Positions 1 through 7,885 are shown, counted from the first letter of the stretch. The stretch is 10,929 nt of DNA from Candidatus Bathyarchaeota archaeon (GCA_030672945.1 DAOVFL010000019.1:1-10929); one strand, 5' to 3'. Translations and numbers: made by a program. Notes: generated by a model from the letters alone, not told the origin.

Positions 1-578
1 ATGGTAGTGGTTTGGCTGTCATGAATGATGGTTTTTGGCGTACGCCTTTGGGTGATGTTGAAATAGATAGTGAATCTGCTAATCAGGTTGTGCGTGAATC
101 GAGTATTGTTGATGTTGATGATTCTGCTCATCGTCTTGAGCATTCGATTGAGGTTCAGCTTCCCTTCCTTCAATTTCTTTATGGTTCAGAATTCAAGATT
201 GTTCCCATTTGTTTTCTTATGCAGGATTTGTCCTCTGCTAGAGAGGTTGGAGAGGCGGTGGCCAAAGTTTTGGCTGGAAAAAACGGGGTTATTATAGCCT
301 CTTCGGACATGACTCATTACGAGCCTCAAGAAGGCGCAAACAGAAAGGATAGAATGGTCCTTGAAGCGGTAGAAGCGATGGATGAAGCCAAACTCTATTC
401 GGTTATTGAGGCCAACCGTGTTAGTGCTTGCGGTTATGGTCCAATAGCTGCGTTAATTACCGCCGCAAAAATTTTGGGGGTGAAAGAGGCAAAATTATTA
501 TGTTATAAGACTAGTGGAGATGTTATTGGCGACTACTCAAGTGTGGTTGGGTATGCTGCCGTGTGCTTTACACGATAG
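1..578 (+). CDS. MEMO1-family protein (AmmeMemoRadiSam system protein B-like), 5' truncated by window edge
   Basis: The reading frame is open from base 3 to the TAG at 576-578 (191 residues) and enters from outside the window. Archaeal MEMO proteins are roughly 270-290 residues, so about the first 85 are missing here. Family landmarks are visible: VMNDGFWRTPLGDVEID near the left edge, EHSIEVQLPFLQ, IVPICFLMQD, an IIASSDMTHYEPQE stretch, SACGYGPIAALITAAK, and a C-terminal TSGDVIGDYSSVVGYAA. The fold is related to the LigB-type extradiol dioxygenases. The EHSIEVQLP and SSDMTHY histidines are the positions expected around the putative metal site. The biochemical role in archaea is not established. 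In archaeal genomes this gene often sits beside rpsB and the mevalonate kinase gene, as it does here. The mevalonate kinase start follows 10 bases after the stop. A TTG at 12 is only an internal codon, because homology begins before it. Confidence 0.9.
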   Translation, partial: GSGLAVMNDGFWRTPLGDVEIDSESANQVVRESSIVDVDDSAHRLEHSIEVQLPFLQFLYGSEFKIVPICFLMQDLSSAREVGEAVAKVLAGKNGVIIASSDMTHYEPQEGANRKDRMVLEAVEAMDEAKLYSVIEANRVSACGYGPIAALITAAKILGVKEAKLLCYKTSGDVIGDYSSVVGYAAVCFTR

Positions 579-588
579 TGATGTACAT

Positions 589-1572
589 ATGGGAGTTATT
601 GCTTCAGCTCCCGCAAAGGTGATACTTTTCGGAGAGCATTTTGTAGTTTACGGTGAACCAGCCATAGTGTTAGCTATAGATAAAAGAGCCTACGCGAAAG
701 CGGAACTACGTGAAGACAGACAACTTTATCTGCGATCTGTGAACCTCAACCTTTCTGGATATTTCAAAAATGGAACCTTCAAAATTGAACAAGGTAACGC
801 AAGAGAGGCTAGATCAAAATTTAAACCCTTGAAGCTTGCTGTGGAAAAAATCTTGGAGATTCACGGTGAGAATATTGGTTTAAATATTGAAGTTAACTCA
901 ACAGTTCCAGTTGCTGCTGGCTTGGGATCTTCAGCAGCTGTGGCGACCGCTGTAACAGCAGCTGTTGGTACCCTTCTAGATGTGAAAATGTCAAAAGAAT
1001 CTGTTTTTCACATATCCTATGAAGCTGAGAAAATTGTGCATGGAACACCATCGGGAGTAGACTCGGCGATTTCAACCTTTGGTGGCACACTTCTGTTTCA
1101 GATGGATACTGGATTCAAGCCTTTAGATGTTAAGACCGATGTTCCACTTGTCATTGGAGATACTGGCGTAGAAAGATCTACACGGGATCAAGTTCTAAAG
1201 GTGCGGCAAATAAGGAATAAGTATCCACGAGTTATTGAGCCCATGATGAGGACTGCACGTGAAATCGTCTTAAGAGCAATAGAGGCTCTCAAAGAAGGCG
1301 ATTTAGAAACTCTTGGAGATTTGATGAATATCAACAACGCTCTGCTTTACGGGTTAGAGGTTTCAGATGAATCATTAGAGTGGCTTATTAACGCTGCACG
1401 TAGAGCCGGCGCTTTAGGGGCAAAACTGACTGGTGCAGGTGGAGGTGGATGCATGGTAGCACTAGCACAGAATGATAGGCTTAAACAAGTCTTGGAAGCT
1501 ATTAAAAGAGCCGGTGGAAGACCGTTCATAGCTAAGAAAACAGATGAAGGTGTCAAGATTGAAGGAACTTAA
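589..1572 (+). CDS. mvk: Mevalonate kinase (GHMP kinase family)
   Basis: This 327-residue cytosolic enzyme phosphorylates mevalonate to mevalonate 5-phosphate with ATP, the first committed kinase step of the mevalonate pathway. The ATG at 589 is chosen because the protein then begins MGVIASAPAKVILFGEH, the classic GHMP N-terminus with its lysine (K10) and GEH motif. The longer frame from 514 would run through the end of the MEMO gene. Other motifs are the glycine-rich ATP loop GLGSSAAVATAV (residues about 111-122), HGTPSGVD (151-158) with the expected catalytic aspartate, and the C-terminal GAKLTGAGGGGCM loop. HGTPSGVD points to mevalonate kinase rather than another GHMP kinase such as homoserine kinase. 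The neighbouring IPK, isomerase and prenyl synthase genes confirm this. It overlaps the next gene by 14 bases or more, so translational coupling is likely. Confidence 0.95.
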   Translation: MGVIASAPAKVILFGEHFVVYGEPAIVLAIDKRAYAKAELREDRQLYLRSVNLNLSGYFKNGTFKIEQGNAREARSKFKPLKLAVEKILEIHGENIGLNIEVNSTVPVAAGLGSSAAVATAVTAAVGTLLDVKMSKESVFHISYEAEKIVHGTPSGVDSAISTFGGTLLFQMDTGFKPLDVKTDVPLVIGDTGVERSTRDQVLKVRQIRNKYPRVIEPMMRTAREIVLRAIEALKEGDLETLGDLMNINNALLYGLEVSDESLEWLINAARRAGALGAKLTGAGGGGCMVALAQNDRLKQVLEAIKRAGGRPFIAKKTDEGVKIEGT

Positions 1573-2359
1573 ACCTACAGTTTTGAAAATAGGTGGCTCT
1601 GTAGTCACAAATAAAGGTAAAGAGCTTAAGGCGCAAATGCAAGTTATAAGCCGTTTGGTGGAAGAAATACAGAAGGCAAACGTTCAAAATCTGATAGTAG
1701 TTCACGGTGGAGGGAGTTTTGGGCATCCCTTTGCACAACGATATGGAGTAACGGAAGGATTCAAAGAAGAGACTCAGAAAATTGGTTTTTCAGAAACACA
1801 TCACATTATGACCGTGCTTAACGGGTTATTCATGGATGCTCTGATATGGCGTAACATCCCAGCGGTAAGCGTCACTCCTTCTTCATGTATAATAACAAAT
1901 AATGGCAGAATCCAACGCTTTGAAGATGCACCTTTAAAGATGCTGTTGAAACTGGGTTTTCTACCAGTTCTTTATGGCGATGCAGTCCTAGATTCAAAGT
2001 TAGGGTTCACAATATTGTCTGGTGATCAACTGGTCTCTGTACTTGCCACAAGTTTCCACTCGGAACACATTATAATAGGAGTTGATGTAGACGGATTGTA
2101 TGATGATGACCCAAAAATTAAGAAAACTGCAAAACTGTTCAGGCACTTGACGTTAGAAGAGCTGAAGAGACTTCGCAGCAAATTCGGTAAATCGACGATG
2201 TGTGATGTTACGGGCGGCATGTTCAGCAAAATAGCTGAACTTCTGCCAGCCATAGAATTGGGGATTCCAGTAACAATCGTAAACGCTACAAAACCAAATT
2301 ATATTTATAAGGTCCTTACAGGGAAAAAAGTGAAACAAACTTTAATAGAGAAGGAATAA
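1559..2359 (+). CDS. ipk: Isopentenyl phosphate kinase
   Basis: IPK phosphorylates isopentenyl phosphate to isopentenyl diphosphate with ATP. It belongs to the amino-acid kinase fold and is typical of archaea, where the mevalonate pathway passes through isopentenyl phosphate. With the TTG start at 1559 the protein has 266 residues. K10-IGGSV is the N-terminal nucleotide-binding strand, and HGGGSFGHP (49-57) carries the substrate-phosphate histidine (H56). SVTPSS, YGDAVLD, ISGDQL, GVDVDGLYDDDP and DVTGGMFSK follow in the family order. I prefer TTG 1559 because a GAAGGTG-type ribosome site lies about 7 bases before it and it places the IGGS motif at the usual distance from the N-terminus. ATG 1544 and GTG 1550 are in-frame alternatives that add 3-5 residues. 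The gene starts inside the end of mvk and stops 3 bases before the isomerase start. Confidence 0.93.
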   Translation: MKELKPTVLKIGGSVVTNKGKELKAQMQVISRLVEEIQKANVQNLIVVHGGGSFGHPFAQRYGVTEGFKEETQKIGFSETHHIMTVLNGLFMDALIWRNIPAVSVTPSSCIITNNGRIQRFEDAPLKMLLKLGFLPVLYGDAVLDSKLGFTILSGDQLVSVLATSFHSEHIIIGVDVDGLYDDDPKIKKTAKLFRHLTLEELKRLRSKFGKSTMCDVTGGMFSKIAELLPAIELGIPVTIVNATKPNYIYKVLTGKKVKQTLIEKE

Positions 2360-2362
2360 AGC

Positions 2363-3466
2363 TTGTCTAAGGAAACGAGAAAACGTAAAGCAGATCATAT
2401 TAGGATCTCTCTAAACCGAAATGTTCAAGCAAGAAAGGCTACAACAGGTTTTGAGGATGTTTATCTAATTCATAGGGCTTTGCCGGAAATCAGTAAGCAA
2501 CAAATAGATTTATCTACAACCGTTTTTAACCACGCGTTCGTTGCACCATTAATCGTAGGCGCCATAACTGGCGGAACGATGGAAGCAACAAAAATCAACG
2601 CCACAATAGCTGAAGCTGTGGAAGAACTGGGTTTGGGAATGGGTGTTGGGAGTCAACGGGTAGCAATAGACGATAAACAACTTGAAAAAACTTTTGCAGT
2701 GGCGAGAAAGAAGGCGCCATCGGTCTTCCTAATAGCTAACATAGGTGGAGTGCAACTTGTCAACGGATATGGCTTAAAGGAACTGAAGAAAGCAATAGAG
2801 ATGATTGAAGCGGATGCCATCGCAATTCACCTAAATCCAGTACAAGAAGCTGTTCAACCAGAAGGTCAAACAAACTTCCGAGGAGTGCTTAAAAAAATAC
2901 GTGAAATTGCTGGAGAACTGGATAAACCTGTGATTGTGAAGGAAACAGGTGCTGGAATTGCTGCTGAAGAGGCGAAAAAACTTGAGGCTGCGGGTGTTGA
3001 AGGTATAGATGTAAGCGGGGTGGGTGGCACAAGCTGGGCGGCAGTTGAGTATTACCGTGCAGAAAAACGCGGAAAAAGCTTCCGACGTAGATTAGGCGAT
3101 GTTTTTTGGGATTGGGGTATACCAACAGCCACAAGCGTTGTTGAGGTTTCCCAAACGGTTAATATTCCGGTTATTGCTTCTGGCGGAATACGCGATGGAC
3201 TGGATGTGGCTAAAGCCTTAGCCTTAGGTGCAAGCTTAACAAGCGTTTCCCAACCAGTGTTACAGGCAGCAGTTAAAGGTGTAGAAGACACAAAAAATGT
3301 ACTTTCACTTTTAATAGAAGAATTGAGGAATGTTCTGTTCTTTGTAGGAGCCGATTCTGTTCAAGCCTTGAGTGAGGTTCCTCTTGTAATAACTGGTAAA
3401 ACAGCAGAATGGCTGAGGATCAGAGAATTTGACATAGAAAGATATGCACGTAGAGGAGGAAGTTAA
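2363..3466 (+). CDS. fni: Type II isopentenyl-diphosphate delta-isomerase (FMN-dependent)
   Basis: This enzyme interconverts IPP and DMAPP using reduced FMN in a TIM barrel. It is the archaeal and Gram-positive alternative to the metal-dependent type I isomerase. The 367-residue length is normal for the family. Visible motifs are RKADH (8-12), the FMN-loop region GAITGGT (66-72), HLNPVQE (156-162, with the conserved Asn, Gln and Glu), the IVKETGAGI strand around K193, GGTSWAAVEYYRAE, and the FMN-phosphate motif ASGGIRDGLDVAKALALGA near 272-290. The start is TTG at 2363, preceded by AAGGA about 8 bases upstream and lying 3 bases after the ipk stop. Its product, together with IPP from IPK, feeds the prenyl synthase encoded immediately downstream. 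Its last codons, ending RRGGS, contain the ribosome binding site of that gene. Confidence 0.95.
   Translation: MSKETRKRKADHIRISLNRNVQARKATTGFEDVYLIHRALPEISKQQIDLSTTVFNHAFVAPLIVGAITGGTMEATKINATIAEAVEELGLGMGVGSQRVAIDDKQLEKTFAVARKKAPSVFLIANIGGVQLVNGYGLKELKKAIEMIEADAIAIHLNPVQEAVQPEGQTNFRGVLKKIREIAGELDKPVIVKETGAGIAAEEAKKLEAAGVEGIDVSGVGGTSWAAVEYYRAEKRGKSFRRRLGDVFWDWGIPTATSVVEVSQTVNIPVIASGGIRDGLDVAKALALGASLTSVSQPVLQAAVKGVEDTKNVLSLLIEELRNVLFFVGADSVQALSEVPLVITGKTAEWLRIREFDIERYARRGGS
3453..3459 (+). promoter_or_regulatory. Ribosome binding site inside the isomerase 3' end that decides the prenyl synthase start
   Basis: GAGGAGG is the strongest Shine-Dalgarno match in the plus-strand operon. It encodes part of the isomerase's terminal Arg-Gly-Gly and lies 11 bases before TTG 3471, the preferred start of the prenyl synthase. 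It is downstream of the alternative ATG at 3444, so it cannot serve that codon. Confidence 0.55.
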
Positions 3467-3470
3467 ACCT

Positions 3471-4541
3471 TTGAACATTGAGAAATTCATTGGAGAAAAA
3501 ACTGTTTTAATAGATAAGGTTATTGAAAAGTATATTCCAAGAGTTTTCACAGAAAACGCGATTCTTTTCGGAATTGAACCACCACACTATGCCTATAACC
3601 CAGATGTCTTAAACAAAGCAATTGCTGAGCCAATCTGGGAGTTTCTTGATAGAGGGGGTAAAAGGTGGCGTCCAAATCTTTTCCTACTAATCTGCGAAGC
3701 CTTAGGAAAAAATCCAGAAGATTTCATTGATTTCGCCATAATCCCAGAAGTAATTCACAACGGAACAATAATAATAGATGACATAGAAGACGCATCCGAA
3801 CTCCGAAGAGGAAAGCCATGTACATACAAGATTTACGGCTTAGATATAGCTATAAACGCTGGGAACGCCATGTACTACCTACCGCTACTACCGTTAATAG
3901 AAAAGAAAGGCGAAATTTCTAAAGAGAAGCTTTGTAAAATTTATGAGATTTACGTGAAAGAGATGATTAACTTAAGCCTTGGTCAGGCGATGGACATAGC
4001 ATGGCATAAAGGCTTAGCGAATGTGAACAGAATAAATGAAAAAGACTATCTACAGATGTGTGCTTACAAAACTGGCACCCTAGCAAGGATGGCTGCAGAA
4101 ATGGCCGCTGTACTGGCGAATGCAAACGATGAGCTTGTTGAAAGGCTTGCACATTTCTCTGAAAGCATAGGCATAGCCTTCCAAATGCAGGACGACATCC
4201 TAGATTTAACCAACAAAAATTTCTCGGAAAAAAAAGGCGGACGTGGACAAGACATAACAGAAGGAAAAAGAACCCTGATAGTCATCCGCACCTTGAAGGT
4301 TGCAGAAACCAAGGACAAGGAAAGGCTCGTTGAGATCCTTGAAATGCACACTTCAGACCAGAAAATAAGAGACGAAGCCATCGCAATAATACAAAAATAT
4401 GGTTCCATAGAATACGTTAGGCAGAGTGCAAGAAAAATGGTTAATGAAAGCTGGGAAAAAGTCGAAAAGCTTCTACCAGCTTCAAATGCGAAGGAAAAAT
4501 TGAAATCCTTCACAAAATTCTTGATTGAAAGGAAAATCTAA
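3471..4541 (+). CDS. Polyprenyl / geranylgeranyl diphosphate synthase (trans-isoprenyl diphosphate synthase)
   Basis: The enzyme condenses IPP with allylic diphosphates to give the long prenyl chains of archaeal ether lipids. It is an all-alpha class I terpenoid synthase. From TTG 3471 it has 356 residues. GGKRWRP (62-68) holds the diphosphate-binding Lys and Arg. The first aspartate-rich motif is DDIED (103-107), followed by LRRGKP (111-116). GQAMDIAW starts at about 171, YKTGTLARMA at about 199, and the second aspartate motif FQMQDDILD ends at 245. Both DDxxD motifs are complete, so the enzyme should be active. The residues four and five before the first motif are T99 and G98, not the aromatic often seen in C15/C20 synthases, so chain length is left open. 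An ATG at 3444 would add 9 residues and overlap the isomerase by 23 bases. TTG 3471 is favoured by the GAGGAGG site and because family homology starts at NIEKFI. Confidence 0.92.
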   Translation: MNIEKFIGEKTVLIDKVIEKYIPRVFTENAILFGIEPPHYAYNPDVLNKAIAEPIWEFLDRGGKRWRPNLFLLICEALGKNPEDFIDFAIIPEVIHNGTIIIDDIEDASELRRGKPCTYKIYGLDIAINAGNAMYYLPLLPLIEKKGEISKEKLCKIYEIYVKEMINLSLGQAMDIAWHKGLANVNRINEKDYLQMCAYKTGTLARMAAEMAAVLANANDELVERLAHFSESIGIAFQMQDDILDLTNKNFSEKKGGRGQDITEGKRTLIVIRTLKVAETKDKERLVEILEMHTSDQKIRDEAIAIIQKYGSIEYVRQSARKMVNESWEKVEKLLPASNAKEKLKSFTKFLIERKI

Positions 4542-4563
4542 ACCGAAAAGAGCGTTAAACCAT

Positions 4564-6318
4564 TTGATTTCCAAAGAAAACATTGAACTCAGAGAAATCA
4601 TTCGAAAGCTCGCTTTACTAAATGCCGTCAGGCATAATGACAAAGCACAGAAAGGCCCCGTCATTAGGAAACTTCTAGGTGAAAAACCAGAGTTGAGGGC
4701 AAAAGCGAAGGAAATCGCCAATCTTGTTAGAGAAGTTGTCCAAGAAGTCAACAGTATGTCATTAAACGAGCAAAAACATGTTGTAGAGGAGAGATGGCCA
4801 GAAGCTCTCGTAAAGGCGAAGGGTGCGGAGAAGAAGTATCTTCCGCCATTGCCCAATGTGAACAAGTATGCTAATGTTGCCACACGTTTTTCGCCAAACC
4901 CTGACTGCGTTTTACACTTAGGTTCAGCCCGTGCTATAATCTTATGCTATGAGTATGCACGCATGTATAACGGTAAATTCATCCTCCGTTTTGAGGATAC
5001 AGACCCGAAATTGAAAAGACCTGTTTTGGAGTTTTATGATTGTATTAGAGAAGACTTGAATTGGCTTGGATGCACACCAAACGAAGAATATATTCAAAGC
5101 GATAGAATCCCCATATACTACGAGTATGCTGAAAGATTGCTGAAAAACGGTAATGCTTACGTTTGCACATGTCAACCAGAAAAGTTCCGAGAAAAAGTGC
5201 GTGCTAAGAAACCCTGTGAATGCCGAAACTCATCATCGGAAGAGCATCTCAAGAGGTGGCAACACATGCTCAAGGGTGGCTACAAGGAAGGGGAAGCTGT
5301 AGTTCGCGTTAAGACGGATTTAAACCATCCAAACCCGGCGGTTCGCGAATGGCCTGCGCTTCGGGTCATAGACTCTCAAAAATATTCTCATCCACGAGTT
5401 GGAAGCAAATACTATGTTTGGCCTCTTTACAATTTCGCCTGCGGGATAGACGACCACTTAATGGGTGTAACCCACATAATCAGGGGAAAAGAGCACTTGA
5501 CGAATATGGTTCGGCAAAAATATATGTATAAGTATCTTGGTTGGCAGTACCCAGAAGCTTTACACTACGGCAGGCTTAAAATCACAGGAGCATCCTTGAG
5601 CAAGTCAAAAATCATTCAGGGGATGAGAGACGGTATCTACAAGAGCTGGGACGACCCACGCCTTGCAACCTTTCCTGCATTAAGAAGAAGGGGAATAACG
5701 CCTGAAGCAATAAAAAAGTTGATAATCGATGTTGGACCGAAAACGTCGGATGTGGTATTAAGCTGGGAAAACTTGTATGCTTATAACCGCAAAATATTGG
5801 ACCCAAAGGCAGATAGATACTTCTTTGTTCACAATCCAGTACAACTAACGGTCAGAAACATCTCAAAAACCTTCAACGTGAAAATTCGTCTGCACCCAAG
5901 CAATTCTGAAAAAGGATTCAGAGAATACACGGTAAAACCAAAAGGAAAAGAAAATTCCGCAGCCTTATGGGTTTCAAGAAGTGACATACAGGTTTTGAAG
6001 ATTGGAAAAACGATACGGCTTATGGAGTTATTCAACATAAAAATCAAAAGAAAGAAAGCCTACTCCGCTGAGGCATCTTTCATAAGTGAAGCCTATGAAG
6101 AAGCAAGAAATATTGGAGCACCGTTGATTCATTGGATACCCGTCGGAGCAGGCATGCCATGTCAAGTCGTTATGCCAGACGCAAATATAGCTGAGGGAAT
6201 TACGGAAAGCGCTTGTAAACAGTTAAAGCCGAACGACATGATACAGTTTGAAAGGTTCGGCTTTGTAAGAATTGACCAAATCAATACGAAACTAACAGCT
6301 TACTACTCCCATAGATGA
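4564..6318 (+). CDS. gltX: Glutamyl-tRNA synthetase, archaeal type
   Basis: This class I aminoacyl-tRNA synthetase charges tRNA-Glu. Archaeal enzymes are usually non-discriminating and also make Glu-tRNA-Gln for the GatDE amidotransferase; that is family knowledge. From TTG 4564 it has 584 residues. An archaeal N-terminal extension (LNAVRHNDKAQKGPVIRKLL) precedes the catalytic domain. The HIGH-type signature is HLGS (118-121) within RFSPNPDCVLHLGSARA. LRFEDTDP (141-148) follows. CTC and CEC pairs at 201-220 suggest a metal site. RGKEHL begins at 307, and the KMSKS-type signature is SLSKS (344-348) in TGASLSKSKI. A GlnRS/GluRS-type beta-barrel anticodon domain follows. TTG 4525 is an upstream in-frame alternative that adds 13 basic residues and overlaps the prenyl synthase by 17 bases. 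Neither start has a convincing ribosome site. The gene is intact, unlike the MetRS on the other strand. Confidence 0.95.
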   Translation: MISKENIELREIIRKLALLNAVRHNDKAQKGPVIRKLLGEKPELRAKAKEIANLVREVVQEVNSMSLNEQKHVVEERWPEALVKAKGAEKKYLPPLPNVNKYANVATRFSPNPDCVLHLGSARAIILCYEYARMYNGKFILRFEDTDPKLKRPVLEFYDCIREDLNWLGCTPNEEYIQSDRIPIYYEYAERLLKNGNAYVCTCQPEKFREKVRAKKPCECRNSSSEEHLKRWQHMLKGGYKEGEAVVRVKTDLNHPNPAVREWPALRVIDSQKYSHPRVGSKYYVWPLYNFACGIDDHLMGVTHIIRGKEHLTNMVRQKYMYKYLGWQYPEALHYGRLKITGASLSKSKIIQGMRDGIYKSWDDPRLATFPALRRRGITPEAIKKLIIDVGPKTSDVVLSWENLYAYNRKILDPKADRYFFVHNPVQLTVRNISKTFNVKIRLHPSNSEKGFREYTVKPKGKENSAALWVSRSDIQVLKIGKTIRLMELFNIKIKRKKAYSAEASFISEAYEEARNIGAPLIHWIPVGAGMPCQVVMPDANIAEGITESACKQLKPNDMIQFERFGFVRIDQINTKLTAYYSHR

Positions 6319-6336
6319 TAAGAAAGGTTGATAGAA

Positions 6337-6639
6337 ATGCACAAACAGGATAAAATAATCATATGGACTGCATATTTCGATTCAACAAGAACGAGAAGCG
6401 ACGGAAGACGAATTTCCAGAAGATTGGCTGTGTCCTCCCCAAAGATTCGTGAGTTAAAGGAAGCCGTGGAAAAGCTAGGCTTCAGCTATGAACTTGTTTC
6501 AGATGTTAGTTACCCAAAGACTCCATGGTTGAAAAAAGGTATGCTCCTCATCACGAAAATAGAGACAAAAAACAAAATGATTAAAAAAATCGCTAGACAC
6601 CTATTGAAAATCCGCAGTACATCTACAACAAAGATTTGA
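6337..6639 (+). CDS. srp19: Signal recognition particle 19 kDa protein (SRP19)
   Basis: SRP19 binds the tips of helices 6 and 8 of 7S SRP RNA and helps SRP54 assemble in archaea and eukaryotes. The protein is 100 residues, normal for archaeal SRP19. The signature is near the N-terminus: an IIIW strand, then TAYFDSTRTRSDGRRISRRL, corresponding to the family pattern W-x-x-YFDS-x-x-(S/T)R-(S/D)-GR(R/K). Next come a PKIRELKEAVEKLG helix and YPKTPWLKKGML with basic RNA-contacting residues. The tail is lysine-rich. ATG 6337 is chosen because GAAAGG at 6322-6327 is 9 bases upstream. TTG 6328 would add three residues but leave only a poor site. It is the last gene of the plus-strand block, 18 bases after gltX, and is followed by a terminator. 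Confidence 0.9.
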   Translation: MHKQDKIIIWTAYFDSTRTRSDGRRISRRLAVSSPKIRELKEAVEKLGFSYELVSDVSYPKTPWLKKGMLLITKIETKNKMIKKIARHLLKIRSTSTTKI

Positions 6640-6728
6640 TCTTTTGGAGGAAAGACATCACCTGTTCTTATTCTCTAATTAAGACTATGGTCAACTTTAG
6701 TTCTACTTTCTAGCATGAAGAATATAAC

Positions 6729-6770
6729 AAGGCGCGAAAATACCGCCTTCCCTTTTTAAAATATTTTTTT
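6729..6770 (+). terminator. Hairpin plus T-run terminator after srp19
   Basis: AAGGCG (6729-6734) can pair with CGCCTT (6744-6749) around a 9-base loop. T-runs follow at 6753-6757 and 6764-6770. It lies 90 bases past the srp19 stop and just before the convergent methyltransferase relic. Archaeal termination needs mainly the T-run, so the short 6-bp stem may be incidental. The 176 bases between srp19 and the relic hold no other gene that I can see. Confidence 0.55.
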
Positions 6771-6815
6771 GTCATCTTAATTCTTTATTAAATGTTTTCT
6801 TCAACATTGAATCAT

Positions 6816-7369
6816 CTATCTTAGCAACCATTCTAGCGCGCTCTTCACGAAGTGTTTCATTCTTTGTTCTGATATTTTCTCTCCCTTGAAGATAGCCCAT
6901 CTGCAATTATTGAATCCTACAATTTCAGCAATAAACTCTAGATCCTCCGGCTCTACTTCATTGTAATGCCGTTCTCCTACGCGGTCAGATACTGCCTTTA
7001 TGAGTTGCCATCGTATAACGGCAACCTTCTCTTCCGCAACTACGACCCTCGATAGAGGGCACTCATCGCTGATAATGATCTGACTACCCTGTTTAAAACC
7101 CTATAGAATTCTGAGGAGGCTTTTACTACTCGGCATGGATATGATTCAATGGCACAGATCGTGCTTGTGGAAAGGCAGAATAATTAGTCTGTTGTAAGGC
7201 GGAAAGTTTCTGTGCTATTTCTAGGGTTGTATGTCCAAAACCAGTTCCAGCATCCAAAACTATTTTGTCTTCAATATCGATACCTTGCCAAAAATATTCA
7301 TCGAAAGACAAGCGTATATCTCACGAACCACATATTCACATCCTTAGGCGTCAGAAGCCAATTGACCAC
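6816..7369 (-). pseudogene. Decayed SAM-dependent methyltransferase (class I, Rossmann)
   Basis: Hand joining of frames recovers a methyltransferase relic. The 5' part, possibly starting at GTG 7369, reads VNWLLTPKDVNMWFV, shifts frame at about 7322, and continues LSFDEYFWQGIDIEDKIV into the SAM-binding motif LDAGTGFGHTTLEIAQKL. Near 7200-7170 the text jumps to STICAIESYPCRVVKA in another frame. Only about 29 codons separate DAGTG from that block, where roughly 70 would be expected, so about 40 codons of the Rossmann core are missing. SEFYRVL follows, then a one-base loss in the A-run at 7092-7094. After it the frame reads QIIISDE and an intact C-terminal stretch with VEPEDLEFIAEIVGFNN and WAIFKGEKI, ending at TAG 6816-6818. 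At least three frame changes and an internal deletion make it nonfunctional. The substrate cannot be told. The strongest single piece is the motif I fragment at 7201-7311. Confidence 0.78.
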
Positions 7370-7428
7370 AGGCTATAAGGTTATACATGAAACTTACAAC
7401 TGCTATTCCAGAATAAAGGTAGTGATGT

Positions 7429-7433
7429 AAAAA
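7429..7433 (-). terminator. T-run just downstream of the S8e gene
   Basis: Read on the minus strand, the S8e stop is followed within 12 bases by AAATTTTTAC. The five T's could act as a short archaeal T-tract terminator. The call is weak because the run is short and no hairpin was found. Confidence 0.25.
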
Positions 7434-7439
7434 TTTGAC

Positions 7440-7832
7440 TCATTTTTCTTCGCTGATCAAGATGGCGTTTATTATCCCGTGCTGTCCTGGGCGCGAAGTA
7501 ACCTTTGCCAGGCCTTTAGGTGTTTCTATGATTGCTCCCTTGGTTATTACGCCCCTACGGTCGTAGTCAACATTCACCGGGTTCTTAAGGACACGTCTGA
7601 TCTCAACTTTCTCTGTTTTTCCGCTTTTTGAATCTGTTACACATGCATATTTGTCTTTCAGGATTTTTGTTTTTAGGTTTCCGCCTTTTTTCCGTTTAAT
7701 TCTTCGTTTTGTTTCGCCCAGTATTGTTTCAGCTGGAAATGAACCTTGTTCGAATTTTCTCTTTTTTCTGTAGGCTCTTTTTCTGCCTCCTGAAGGTTTT
7801 TTCTTGTGTGAATCACCGTGCCAAACAGACAA
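7440..7832 (-). CDS. rps8e: Small-subunit ribosomal protein S8e (eS8)
   Basis: S8e is a small, very basic 30S subunit protein found in archaea and eukaryotes. From TTG 7832 it has 130 residues, the usual archaeal length. The N-terminus SVWHGDSHKKKPSGGRKR matches the family pattern W-x-G-x-S-x-(K/R)-K-P-(T/S)-GGR. Next come YRKKRKFEQGSFPAET, GGNLKTKIL, the YACVTDSKSGKTEK strand, NPVNVDYDRRGVITKGAIIE and the terminal VTSRPGQHGIINAILI. TTG 7838 is an in-frame alternative two codons upstream, but the GGAG at 7842-7845 is 9 bases from 7832 and only 3 from 7838. The short start also gives the normal N-terminus. The gene is intact between two decayed genes. Its presumed promoter lies in the 3' end of the upstream relic. 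Confidence 0.93.
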   Translation of the reverse strand: MSVWHGDSHKKKPSGGRKRAYRKKRKFEQGSFPAETILGETKRRIKRKKGGNLKTKILKDKYACVTDSKSGKTEKVEIRRVLKNPVNVDYDRRGVITKGAIIETPKGLAKVTSRPGQHGIINAILISEEK

Positions 7833-7841
7833 TTTCAACTT

Positions 7842-7845
7842 CTCC
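7842..7845 (-). promoter_or_regulatory. Ribosome binding site deciding the S8e start
   Basis: GGAG on the minus strand is 9 bases before TTG 7832 and only 3 before TTG 7838. Archaeal spacing favours the former, which also agrees with the family N-terminus. Confidence 0.5.
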
Positions 7846-7885
7846 AGGATTACTAAACTCGAGTGTCACTATCATCGCTATTTCG

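Noticed and set aside
4064..4883. Long minus-strand frames opposite the prenyl synthase and gltX (4064-4513, 4482-4883)
   Set aside because: They are Ser/Phe/Leu-rich shadow translations of conserved genes on the other strand.
6640..6728. GGAGG at 6646-6650 as the ribosome site of a small gene after srp19
   Set aside because: No ATG, GTG or TTG follows at usable spacing with an open frame. The nearest ATG (6687) gives eight codons.
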